Position numbers and translations under genes: made by a program. Positions 1 to 8,612 of a DNA stretch of 64,000 bases are shown here, piece after piece (position 1 is the stretch's first letter; the number at the start of each line of letters is the position of its first letter). The notes beneath the pieces were generated by a model. It ran no database searches, was not told the origin of the DNA, and saw only the letters and a list, made by a program, of their open reading frames with translations. The DNA comes from Bin55 sp965203735 (lineage in GTDB: Bacteria; Pseudomonadota; Gammaproteobacteria; Pseudomonadales; Azotimanducaceae), in NCBI GenBank assembly GCA_965203735.1, contig OZ241909.1, positions 3,038,001 through 3,102,000 on the forward strand, in the 5' to 3' direction.

Positions 1-359
1 TGTGCTTCGATCAATGAAGCTGTTGGAGCCATTTCTGCAGATTGACGTACATGTGAAAACAACTCTTCCACCTCTATCTCATCCAACTGTACATAAAAGA
101 AGGGTGTCAGATGTGATGAGTCGCTCTCGGCAACGCCACTCAGAAGGTCGTTCTGTCTTGCAGTATTGGACTCAGTGACAAAGCGTTTGTCACTATTTTC
201 GCTCTGACTTGAAGCAGGTGAGGTGCCTCTCAGATTGTCCCGAAGGTTTGTTATCACGACGAACGAGAGTACGGCGATAGCGGCACCGACTGAGATTCCA
301 ATAAACAGCTGTTGCTGAGATCCACGACTATCTAGAGAATTGCCATTTGCTCTCTTCAC
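1..359 (-). CDS. Partial membrane-anchored protein, likely member of the helical-repeat paralog cluster
   Basis: This is the first 119 codons of a gene that runs off the left edge. The frame is fully open from a GTG at 359, which has a GGAG Shine-Dalgarno about 8 bases upstream. A short charged N-terminus is followed by one hydrophobic helix at about residues 19-41 (LFIGISVGAAIAVLSF) and then a Ser/Asn-rich linker. That plan, N-in anchor plus polar linker, matches the neighbouring 600-residue protein, and the gene lies 84 bp downstream of it on the same strand, so they probably share a transcript. The repeat domain itself is outside the window, so membership of the family is inferred from topology and position only. 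Confidence 0.6.
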   Translation of the reverse strand, partial: MKRANGNSLDSRGSQQQLFIGISVGAAIAVLSFVVITNLRDNLRGTSPASSQSENSDKRFVTESNTARQNDLLSGVAESDSSHLTPFFYVQLDEIEVEELFSHVRQSAEMAPTASLIEA

Positions 360-443
360 GCAGCCCACTCCACAAAGTTAGAAGCTGTGTCGCATAGACG
401 GTTTTTAGTCCTCGTCTTTCGTTGAGTAGTTTCTGGGCGGAAT

Positions 444-2246
444 CTACACACCGTTGTCAACGGCCTCTAACTGTTCTTGCAATTGCTCGACTTGTTCCTT
501 AGTCAGATCCTTTTGAAATTGATTTTGTATTAGGACTATTCGAGACAGTGACGCTTGCAACTCCTTGTCCGAAACACTTGCTAGCCACTCAACCAATTGA
601 GCAGGATTGGCGTAATACCAAGACCCAACGATATCCTCAAAGTAACTATTTCTGGCAGTCTCTGAGAGTTCTTGTGCTAACTGAACTGCGTTGTCAGTTC
701 GGCCATAGTGAACGAGGCTCATACCTAAGGAGCGTATTGCTAGGGGACGCGCTGATTCCCGCACTTTACTCAACAACGTCGTAGCTTCTTCGAAGCGACC
801 CTCGCCCGCCAAGGCATGGATTACGCCCTCCTCCAAACTTGCCTGTGTACTGATCTCGTCGAGAGGTTGAGAGAGTGCAATGTCCATAGCTTTAGAAGGA
901 TCTTGAAGCGTCAAATGTTGAAGGACGCGTCTGGTTTGATAATTGCGTGGGTATTCACTCAAGCCGCTGCTCTTGAGAGTCCACTTTGCCGCTTCTTCGG
1001 CATTCAACACCATCCATGTATCTATCAAAGACTCAATCCCACGCCTAGTGTCTTCGCCTTGAACCATTAAGTGATTCAGTTGCTCAAGTGCCGACTCAAT
1101 TGACTCATACCGAGCAATTTGATCAATAGCAAATCCGATAGCGTCTGCTCGAAGTCCTTGCCCAAGGAGCGTCACATGGCTCAATAGCTCATACGGCGCT
1201 TCCTTTGACCAGTCGCGAAGGCCGGAGACTTGGACACTTTGGTGCGATGTTGCATCTGATAGGTGCGTAATAGAGCCGAAAGCTTTAATTGGATCGACCG
1301 CAATCCACGCACCAAGGACTGCACGGCAGTACTGTTCTTGAATTTCAGGTGACAGAGTTAGCAAGGCATCCCAAGCTACCTGAGGATCAATTTCAACAAC
1401 CCTTTCGATAAGACGCCAATGCAATGAATACTGACTGGATTCATAGGCATCATCTAGTGCCAGAAACATTGGTACAAGAGCATCATTTCCATCTCGAATG
1501 ATCCAAAGACTTGCAACCTCAAAGAGCAGGTCTAGTTGGTCGACGTCTTCCGTTGTATCGGAGAGAACCTGCTTGATCGCTTCTTCAGGTTCGTCCATTA
1601 GCAATCGTGCGTTGGTTTCGTTTATTACCAGCTCGGCAATGGACTTGTTTCCATGCCGTTCAGCAATCTCGATGAGCTGTGTGTCTGACAAAGCAAGCCG
1701 CCTTGCAAAACTTGACCGCAATGCATGCGTTTGCTCCAGACCATTAAGTTTGTTTGCCCTGCGCAGTGCAGCGTCGAGATCTGAGATTGACCACACTTCG
1801 AAGACACTGGCAATCAGGTCATTCCGATGCACACTATCGAAATTCAAGACCTTCTCAAGAGCTAGACTAGGATCTATTCGTGTGAGTTCAGCAAACATCA
1901 CCTCAAGTGCAGAATCAAGCTTCTTGCCCGTGAGCACCTCCGAAGATTCATCGATCAGATCTATGAGACGATGCTTCTCTATTCCGTCGACGAGTAAGAC
2001 AAGCTCTTGTTTCCGTTCTGAAGGACTGGGGATCTCTGCGAGTCCGTGGAGTCTAGAACTTAAAGCCGAAGCGCTGGCTCCATGCTGAATCATTGCTGAA
2101 GCTGAGCTGTCGCCCTCACTTTTCAGATTTGAGGCGAGCTCTCCTTCTATTAAGAAACCAGAAATTCCGATGCAGACTAATACCGCTGCAAAGGCTCCCA
2201 GAGTTGCTCCTACAAAGAATTGCGGCTTTAAAGACATGAGGTTCAA
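444..2246 (-). CDS. Membrane-anchored helical-repeat protein (600 aa), paralog family member
   Basis: I do not recognise a named family. The protein has an N-terminal membrane helix at residues 9-33, a polar linker to about 60, then a long all-helical region. The helical region repeats a loose module of about 35 residues in which a Trp is followed by D-P or N-A-E-E-A and an Ala-rich helix: IDP at 124-126, W152, IDP at 286-288, W314 with VDP, and W346. This resembles alpha-solenoid repeats of the HEAT/TPR type, with the repeat domain predicted outside the cytoplasm. It ends in a Gln/Glu-rich helix. The same architecture recurs in the genes at 4721 and 6637. The ATG is followed directly by the anchor, which supports this start. 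A scaffold role in the envelope is possible but unproven. Confidence 0.8.
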   Translation of the reverse strand: MNLMSLKPQFFVGATLGAFAAVLVCIGISGFLIEGELASNLKSEGDSSASAMIQHGASASALSSRLHGLAEIPSPSERKQELVLLVDGIEKHRLIDLIDESSEVLTGKKLDSALEVMFAELTRIDPSLALEKVLNFDSVHRNDLIASVFEVWSISDLDAALRRANKLNGLEQTHALRSSFARRLALSDTQLIEIAERHGNKSIAELVINETNARLLMDEPEEAIKQVLSDTTEDVDQLDLLFEVASLWIIRDGNDALVPMFLALDDAYESSQYSLHWRLIERVVEIDPQVAWDALLTLSPEIQEQYCRAVLGAWIAVDPIKAFGSITHLSDATSHQSVQVSGLRDWSKEAPYELLSHVTLLGQGLRADAIGFAIDQIARYESIESALEQLNHLMVQGEDTRRGIESLIDTWMVLNAEEAAKWTLKSSGLSEYPRNYQTRRVLQHLTLQDPSKAMDIALSQPLDEISTQASLEEGVIHALAGEGRFEEATTLLSKVRESARPLAIRSLGMSLVHYGRTDNAVQLAQELSETARNSYFEDIVGSWYYANPAQLVEWLASVSDKELQASLSRIVLIQNQFQKDLTKEQVEQLQEQLEAVDNGV

Positions 2247-2462
2247 AACGGAATTTCCTGACCCACGCTACCGCACATGGACTTTGATTGTTAGTTCGGC
2301 ACCGATCCTCACTGGCAGGGAAAGACCTTGGTTTAACCTGAGTTTTGAAAAGCTCAAGCTACTACAGTTCAACAAGTGCAAACTGAACTCAATACCTATA
2401 TCGCCTGTGCAAAAAGTGACCGAACGGGTGAAGAGTGACAAAAAAACGTTTGATCCTACTCC

Positions 2463-2996
2463 TCAAGTCGGTCTTGATGTCGATTCGATAAGTGAGAACG
2501 GATCGAACCGTCGCCATAAAGGCCTTCCCAACACAAACCAGCCTATGAGATATCCACAGATCCAAGTACCAGAAATTACTGTAATCTTGGCCCACGATTC
2601 GGACCATCCCAAACTCGTGAAAATGCTCAGCATGCCTTCAAAGACTGGATCTGGCAGTGCCATAACCACCAACCGAAGAACGTAACCAATACTGATAACC
2701 GCTCCGGCAACTAGCAACATCTGAAACACAACAGCACTAATCAATGCTCTGTCTTTACCCTCACGGATCATTCTTCTTCTAAGCCACTCAAGGCAACCGA
2801 CAACCATACCCAGCGGAACAAAAGAGATCAGTACATCGTCCACCCAACTATAGTGAGCCGGGTTGAACACGCACATGAACATGTCCCACACTATAGAGAG
2901 TGAGATGAATGTCATTGCGACGCAGCCCAATCTGAACACCTGTACGCTTGAGAGGTTGATTGGAAACTTACGCTTGTACTCAGTTGTCGACCCCAT
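2463..2996 (-). CDS. Hypothetical four-helix membrane protein
   Basis: A 177-residue protein with four clear hydrophobic segments, at about residues 20-45, 52-72, 84-112 and 143-165. They are joined by short charged loops, and the N-terminus is basic (EYKRKF). I see no enzymatic motif and do not recognise the family. It is the first gene of a minus-strand group leading into the 600-residue repeat protein after a 216-bp gap, and it is divergent from the thioredoxin-fold gene at 3296 across 299 bp. That gap should hold promoters for both directions, but I could not fix one with confidence. The position suggests a role with the repeat-protein cluster. Confidence 0.7.
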   Translation of the reverse strand: MGSTTEYKRKFPINLSSVQVFRLGCVAMTFISLSIVWDMFMCVFNPAHYSWVDDVLISFVPLGMVVGCLEWLRRRMIREGKDRALISAVVFQMLLVAGAVISIGYVLRLVVMALPDPVFEGMLSIFTSLGWSESWAKITVISGTWICGYLIGWFVLGRPLWRRFDPFSLIESTSRPT

Positions 2997-3295
2997 TTAT
3001 CTACTATCAAGTTTTGTGTTGAATCCAGAATTCTACTTCAACGCTTGGGTAGCTTGTCACATACGGCGTTCCCTGCGCACTATGTCCATGACCAGTTGGT
3101 CTGCTGTCCTCTCGAATCTTGTGTCTAGCCGAATTCGAGCATCCGAACAAACCTGTGACTTAATTGTAAATTTATACTCTCACTAAGCGCTCGCGTCCAC
3201 GCTCAGGGTTAAGAATTACTAGGCGCATGATGCGGCTCTTTTCAAACAGGGCTCTTGTACCATAAGGTCTCCTAACTCCCTCCCCCAATCCCAGC

Positions 3296-4516
3296 ATGGC
3301 ACAGATTGAAAGTCGGTCCAGTATGACATCCCTCCAATCTATTCTGGACAGGACTGGACCCGTTCAGTTTGATCCCACGTCAAATTTCGCTAGGCCATAC
3401 GACACCGACGAGGAGAACGAAGTCTGGATAAGGCAAAGAGCAGTCCTCTTGAGGAATGTATTCGAGCGCTATCCCGATCATGAAACTGCACTCGCGTGCC
3501 TAGTTCAATATGGTTTCCTCGAATTGGAACAGCCATTTCTTGCAGCAAAGACGAACGATGACCTGGATGCAAAGGAATTCAAGATCACTGGTCTGTACAG
3601 ACATTTCGACATCAATAACAGGAAGCACCTGTTGGAGTGGCAAAAGGCCGTCGTTCCTATCAATAGTCGCCAAGACCTAAGGGCTGCCAGGATCCTATCG
3701 GAAAATCCCGATCTCGGACTTTCCGAATGGGCTTATCAACATCTCATTCGTAGCAAAGGAATGAAATTGTTGGACAACAAGCGACGAAACATCAAGAAAG
3801 TCGTAGCACTGATTGATGAGCTGTCCCAAACTGTTGAAAGCTATGTACGCTTCAAACTCATTGAAAACTCTTCCATCGAGCCTTTTGACGGCTACTTCAA
3901 TATTGGACCGTTGCAAGCTGGAGACTCTTTGGTTCATGCTGTTCATGCTTTAGCGCCTAAGGGCAGAACTGCCCAATCTGCACTCCTCAGCAAAGTATCT
4001 GAGTGGTTTCCAGATAACGACCAAGTCAAGAGTTGCTCGTATAAGTTCAACTCGTTTGAAGAGGCATTTGAATTGTCGTTTACGGATCTTCTGAGCGGCA
4101 ATGTAATCGATATTCAAGACTACAGGGGCAAAGTCGTAATCGTCGATTTCTGGGCAGTGTGGTGCCAACCTTGCCTCTCCTTCGTGCCGTACTTGAAGAA
4201 AGTAATGTCAAAGCATCCAGACGACGTCAAAATCATTGGAATCTCGTGTGACGACGCCGGCCTTGGCGGTCAAGCCACAGCTGAACAACGAAGCAAGCTT
4301 AGAGAAATAGTTGTCGAATGTGCTTCCAAACATGAGATCGATTGGCCAATATTTCTCGGTGCCGAGATTCACCAGAAGTGGTGCATCACCGGTATCCCCA
4401 CGATCTTTGTTGTTGATCGCCGAGGTGTCCTACGCTCTCTCGATGCCCGTGCAACTCTCGCAAAGACCGTACGTCAATTGCTGAAGGAGCAATATGCGAG
4501 TCTGCTCCCAAGTTGA
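3296..4516 (+). CDS. Thioredoxin-fold protein with large unknown N-terminal region
   Basis: The C-terminal third, about residues 262-400, is a TlpA/AhpC-TSA type redoxin. It has VVIVDFWAVWCQPC with the redox pair C290 and C293, and a cis-proline loop GIPT at P368. The preceding 260 residues are helical and match nothing I recognise. No signal peptide or membrane helix is visible at the N-terminus, so the protein as called would be cytoplasmic. That is unusual for TlpA-like domains, which normally act in the periplasm. The gene sits between repeat-protein paralogs on both sides. Disulfide exchange is the likely chemistry; the substrate is unknown. No good ribosome site precedes the ATG, so the start could lie a little downstream (ATG at residue 10). 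Confidence 0.8.
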   Translation: MAQIESRSSMTSLQSILDRTGPVQFDPTSNFARPYDTDEENEVWIRQRAVLLRNVFERYPDHETALACLVQYGFLELEQPFLAAKTNDDLDAKEFKITGLYRHFDINNRKHLLEWQKAVVPINSRQDLRAARILSENPDLGLSEWAYQHLIRSKGMKLLDNKRRNIKKVVALIDELSQTVESYVRFKLIENSSIEPFDGYFNIGPLQAGDSLVHAVHALAPKGRTAQSALLSKVSEWFPDNDQVKSCSYKFNSFEEAFELSFTDLLSGNVIDIQDYRGKVVIVDFWAVWCQPCLSFVPYLKKVMSKHPDDVKIIGISCDDAGLGGQATAEQRSKLREIVVECASKHEIDWPIFLGAEIHQKWCITGIPTIFVVDRRGVLRSLDARATLAKTVRQLLKEQYASLLPS

Positions 4517-4528
4517 CTCTATACTTGC

Positions 4529-4547
4529 CTGGATTGCATGAATCCAG
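4529..4547 (+). terminator. Inverted repeat downstream of the thioredoxin-fold gene
   Basis: CTGGATT and AATCCAG form a perfect 7-bp stem around a 5-base loop, 13 bases after the stop codon at 4516. There is no T-run after the stem, so it is not a classical intrinsic terminator. It may stabilise the 3' end of the message or assist Rho-dependent termination. Confidence 0.3.
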
Positions 4548-4647
4548 TTGCGACGAGAAAACTTAGATTGTGGTAGCTACAGTCGTCAATTGCATGCTCT
4601 ATGTACGACCACCGGCGACAAAGGGCAACATGTAGATGGCTAAAGTA

Positions 4648-4675
4648 TTGACTCGCCACACATCTAGCTTAAGAT
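4648..4675 (+). promoter_or_regulatory. Candidate sigma-70 promoter for the 618-aa repeat protein
   Basis: TTGACT at 4648-4653 and TAAGAT at 4670-4675 are separated by 16 bp. This would place a transcript start about 40 bases before the ATG at 4721. The -35 box matches consensus in 5 of 6 positions and the -10 box in 4 of 6. It is read by eye only. Confidence 0.35.
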
Positions 4676-4720
4676 TGGCTTAATACTTCCAACCAAACCC
4701 TCTCCTCAAACGGACTCGAC

Positions 4721-6577
4721 ATGAAGAGAAGCCAAATGGCTTTGGCCACACTCGCAATTATTGTCTTGGCAGTTGGATCGTTCGCACTTGGCTTCTTCAT
4801 TCAGAGCAATGCAAATGGAACTCAGGAGGGGTCGGCCACTGTCTCAAGACATTCCGAATCAGTAGGTGAAAAGGCGGGTCACGACCGCATGCAGGCTCAA
4901 GACAAGCAAGAACGGTTCAGCATCGAGGAACTCAGTGATCCCGGTCGATTCGACAGTCGAATCGCACGTACCTCCGCGTTGCTTAAGAGTGTTCAGAACT
5001 CTAATGCGGGCGAATTAAGAGAGTTCTTGGATCAGTCCAAGTCGATGCAATCGGGCAATTGGCAAGAAGAAGTACAGAACGCAATCATTCAACGAATGGC
5101 TATGCTCGATCCAATCGAGGCGTTGGCTGAAGCAGGCACGTTTCCAGAGTCGCGGCAGCAGTCGCTGATTCCTATAGTCTACCGGGAATGGTCGGTATCA
5201 AACTTGGATCAAGCTGTTGACCACGCACAGGACTTCAGTGATGACCTAAAGAAGAGAGTGATTGAGAGTATTGTGCTATCCCGTACAGACTTGTCGACAG
5301 ATCAAATTCGCACAATTGCTCGGAACCTCGCACACGAATCGATTGCCATCAAACTGCTCAGAGAGCAATCAGGCATAGAAGCGATCAAGGATCCCCAAAG
5401 GGAATTGAAAATATTTCTGGACCAGAATGCCAGATCTCTTGATGACTTGAACAGACCTCAATCTGAAATGTTCACCCAGCTTGTGATTGCAAGATTGCTC
5501 CGTGACGGAGTAGAGGCGTTCGTTGAGATTGAGAAATCGTTGCCAATAAGTCATACACAGAAGCAAGGATTGCTGTTTAGCGTAGGTTGGGATCTTGGGG
5601 GGATCAACCCTGAGCTGGCTTTACAGCTCGCGGTCAAGACGGACTCGTTCGGTTTCGGAGGACTTGCCGACTTAGCTGTACGTGCATGGGCAAATTCCGA
5701 TCCCGTAACAGCTCTAAACGCAGTTTCCGCCCTCGAGGGACCGTCGGCACGACAAATGCTGCAGTCTCGGATCATGGAATCATGGGCCGCCAAAAACCCT
5801 AACGAATTGCTTGACGCTTCTGGTTCCATGCCAGAGAATCTGCAAGTAATTGGTCAAGAGAAGGCATTGATGGCAATGGCCAGGTCATCCCCACAAGAAG
5901 CATTGAGCTTTATGGGCGAAATTGCAGATAAGGATGTACGAGACCGAATTGCAAATGGCATTGCATCAAGTTGGGCTCGCCTCGACAGCGATGCAGCTCT
6001 CCGATGGATCGAAGACGACGAGACTCTTTCCTCGAAAGAGGATCTGAGAGAATCAGTAGTAAATTCACTTGCAAGAATTAACCCTCAATTGGCTATAGCG
6101 ACAGCACTCGAGCTACCTCCAGATGAGTTTGGCAGAGGACTGGAAGTTAGTGCGATTCGCACTCTTATCCATCAGGACATAGATATGGCAATTGAACTCT
6201 TGCCTCTTGCGAGAGACAACACAACAAAATCAGAAGCTTACGATTCGGTCATGAGCACTCTGTTGTACAGTCAAAACGACTTTCGTCAGGCGTTCGACTT
6301 GTTCATTCAACTGGTTGAGGACGTAGGGACTCCGGAGAAGGGGCTCTGGACCCTGGCGTGGAATCGCCCAGCGGACTTGTTTCAGTCTCTCAATGAACTA
6401 CCAACCAAGGAGTTGAAGAAACAAGCTGCTGGATACCTGCTGTCCAGTCCCGAATCGGCGGATCTACTCACAGATGAACAACTGGACTATCTACGGGAAC
6501 TCGACGACTCTCCACGTATTGAAAGAACACCAGAAATGGAAGAAGCATTCGAGAGGCTGTTGGAAGCCATAGACTGA
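4721..6577 (+). CDS. Membrane-anchored helical-repeat protein (618 aa), paralog family member
   Basis: An N-terminal membrane helix at residues 6-27 is followed by a charged linker and a helical-repeat domain to the C-terminus. Repeat units carry Trp followed by a D-P-x-x-A or D-x-x-A turn (YREWSVSNLDQA, RAWANSDPVTA, SSWARLDSDAA). Side by side with the next gene it is clearly homologous: QRMAMLDPIEA against QRLATIDPLAA, and REWSVSNLDQA against REWSVTNLDLA. The more distant relative is the 600-residue protein on the minus strand. Function is unknown; an extracytoplasmic solenoid scaffold is the most natural reading. The next gene follows after 59 bp, consistent with one transcript. Confidence 0.8.
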   Translation: MKRSQMALATLAIIVLAVGSFALGFFIQSNANGTQEGSATVSRHSESVGEKAGHDRMQAQDKQERFSIEELSDPGRFDSRIARTSALLKSVQNSNAGELREFLDQSKSMQSGNWQEEVQNAIIQRMAMLDPIEALAEAGTFPESRQQSLIPIVYREWSVSNLDQAVDHAQDFSDDLKKRVIESIVLSRTDLSTDQIRTIARNLAHESIAIKLLREQSGIEAIKDPQRELKIFLDQNARSLDDLNRPQSEMFTQLVIARLLRDGVEAFVEIEKSLPISHTQKQGLLFSVGWDLGGINPELALQLAVKTDSFGFGGLADLAVRAWANSDPVTALNAVSALEGPSARQMLQSRIMESWAAKNPNELLDASGSMPENLQVIGQEKALMAMARSSPQEALSFMGEIADKDVRDRIANGIASSWARLDSDAALRWIEDDETLSSKEDLRESVVNSLARINPQLAIATALELPPDEFGRGLEVSAIRTLIHQDIDMAIELLPLARDNTTKSEAYDSVMSTLLYSQNDFRQAFDLFIQLVEDVGTPEKGLWTLAWNRPADLFQSLNELPTKELKKQAAGYLLSSPESADLLTDEQLDYLRELDDSPRIERTPEMEEAFERLLEAID

Positions 6578-6636
6578 ACCAAGAATTGGTTTGGCTAAGC
6601 AGAGGGTGAGAGGTTCAATCTTGTGGTAATTATGAA

Positions 6637-8526
6637 ATGATGAAGAAATGGCTCTTAATTGGGATTGTGGGACTGATCGTAGTTGCGGTGTCGTTCTCAC
6701 TGGGTTTTTTGGTTGCGAGAGGTGGAGGGCAGGAGGCTACAAGTTCGGACTCTCAATTATCAGTTCACTTTGATCAGACCAGTGATCGATCGAGTCTACA
6801 GTCCCCTACACTCTCAAGGGCCACGATCCAAGAAATCCAGAATCTTGAAGAACTTCAGAGTCTTTCCAGTCACTTTCAACGAACGGTTGCGCTTCACGAG
6901 CTAGTTGCCAATGCGGATGAAGAAACTCTTCTGCAGTATTGGAAACAGTCTACAACCGTGGGATCTAATCCTTGGGAAGAGGTTCAAATTGCAATCGTCC
7001 AGCGACTCGCAACGATTGATCCGTTGGCTGCATGGGAATTGGTCAGCGATTTTCAATCCAAAAAGCGTCTCGCATTGGTTGGTGCTGTTTTCAGAGAGTG
7101 GTCAGTAACGAACCTAGATCTGGCAATTGAACACGCTGGAAGCCTAGATGCTGAAATCAAGAGTGCAGCTGTCGAAAGCATGTTGCTTTCTCGGGAGGAT
7201 CTTTCGATAGAGCAGCGTCGTGAAATAGCTCGGCAGCTCAATACTGAGGCGTTAGCCATCGAAGCGATTGAGCGGACTTCGAACACACCGATAATTTTGG
7301 ACCCTTCCACTGAATGGGCAGAATTCCTAGAGCACAACACCGCGGGTCTTGCTAGTCCAAGTGCAGCCCAACTACGAATGGTGACGCAGATCGCGACCAC
7401 TTGGATTCAGCAGGAGGGTGTCAATGCGTTCGACAATGTATTAGATTCGCTTCCCACTCAGGCTGCTATTTGGAATACTTCCAGTAAGGTAGTCATGTAC
7501 CTATCCGCCTCGGATCCGCAACAAGCCTTTGACTTGGCAATTCATTTGAGATCTCGAGGTACAGTTGGATTTGCTGAGCAGGTTGCTCTTGCTTGGACCA
7601 ACGACGATCCGTGGTCTGCGTTTAATGCAGTGTCCTCTGTTGACGCGAAAAACCTACAACGAAACTTGCAGGCTAGAGTATTGGATACTTGGTCGTACTC
7701 GGATCCAAAAGCACTATTGGATCGGGCTGGAGCATTTCCAGAACATCTACAACAGCTGGTCCGCAAAAAGGCACTGATCTCGCTCTCAAGGAACTCTCCG
7801 CAGGATGCAGCAGAAATGATCTTTGAGATGGAAGACCAAGCTACCCGCGACGAGATTGCATTTGCCATTGCTCGGAACTGGTCAACCTCTGATATCACTA
7901 GTGTGCTTCATTGGATCGAGAATGAGCCTGGCTTCGAACACAATCGCGATCAGCTGACTGGTGCTGCATTTAGTGGATTGGCAAACTCAGACCCTGAGCT
8001 AGCTTTGCAAACCGCACTAGCTCAGCCAGTCAACGAAGAAGGACTGGGACCAGAAGCTGAAGTTATCAGTTCTCTTACGTTTGCTGACATGGACACCGCG
8101 ATAGAGATGCTTTCGGATGTGAGAGAAGGCAAGACCAAAATCAAAGCTTACGAGCAAGTCATTCAGATGCTTACGGGCATAAACAAAGACAATGACCGAG
8201 CTGTTGGCTTGTTGGTTCAATTGGCTCAGGAACAAGAGATTCCAAGAGGTGAATGGGTCCTAACAGGTTTGGTGTTTAATGCACCGAACGGCCTATTTGA
8301 TGCGCTCGATAGATTCGACTCCATGGACTTCAGGAGACGAGTTGCAAAGGAGTTGCTTAGATTCCACGAACATGACGACACTTTTACAACAGAACAGATA
8401 ACTGTTCTGAAAGAGCTAGAGCAGTACGACCAAGCAAATAGAGAAGCTCAAAGACAAGAGGCTTACGAGAGATACTTCGAAGTACTTCGCAACGAGAAGA
8501 AAGAGGACAAGAACGAAACCGAATAA
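6637..8526 (+). CDS. Membrane-anchored helical-repeat protein (629 aa), paralog family member
   Basis: This looks like a tandem duplicate of the preceding gene: membrane helix at residues 6-26, polar linker, then repeats such as FREWSVTNLDLA, LAWTNDDPWSA, DTWSYSDPKAL and RNWSTSDITSV. The C-terminal tail is very rich in Glu and Lys. Two adjacent ATG codons open the gene (6637 and 6640), and neither has a strong ribosome site. Conservation with the upstream paralog is strong in the first half of the repeat domain and continues to the end, so the two are diverged but intact. No catalytic motif is seen. Confidence 0.8.
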   Translation: MMKKWLLIGIVGLIVVAVSFSLGFLVARGGGQEATSSDSQLSVHFDQTSDRSSLQSPTLSRATIQEIQNLEELQSLSSHFQRTVALHELVANADEETLLQYWKQSTTVGSNPWEEVQIAIVQRLATIDPLAAWELVSDFQSKKRLALVGAVFREWSVTNLDLAIEHAGSLDAEIKSAAVESMLLSREDLSIEQRREIARQLNTEALAIEAIERTSNTPIILDPSTEWAEFLEHNTAGLASPSAAQLRMVTQIATTWIQQEGVNAFDNVLDSLPTQAAIWNTSSKVVMYLSASDPQQAFDLAIHLRSRGTVGFAEQVALAWTNDDPWSAFNAVSSVDAKNLQRNLQARVLDTWSYSDPKALLDRAGAFPEHLQQLVRKKALISLSRNSPQDAAEMIFEMEDQATRDEIAFAIARNWSTSDITSVLHWIENEPGFEHNRDQLTGAAFSGLANSDPELALQTALAQPVNEEGLGPEAEVISSLTFADMDTAIEMLSDVREGKTKIKAYEQVIQMLTGINKDNDRAVGLLVQLAQEQEIPRGEWVLTGLVFNAPNGLFDALDRFDSMDFRRRVAKELLRFHEHDDTFTTEQITVLKELEQYDQANREAQRQEAYERYFEVLRNEKKEDKNETE

Positions 8527-8612
8527 TTCAAAAAGTTAGCGAGACCGGAGCCAGTTCATTCGAAGTGTCGCGTGCTCCCATTCGAGTGCTTATCCCGATT
8601 ACCCGACCCTTT

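Noticed and set aside
2863..3186. 107-codon plus-strand frame
   Set aside because: It overlaps the membrane-protein gene on the other strand and its translation has no consistent coding character or ribosome site.
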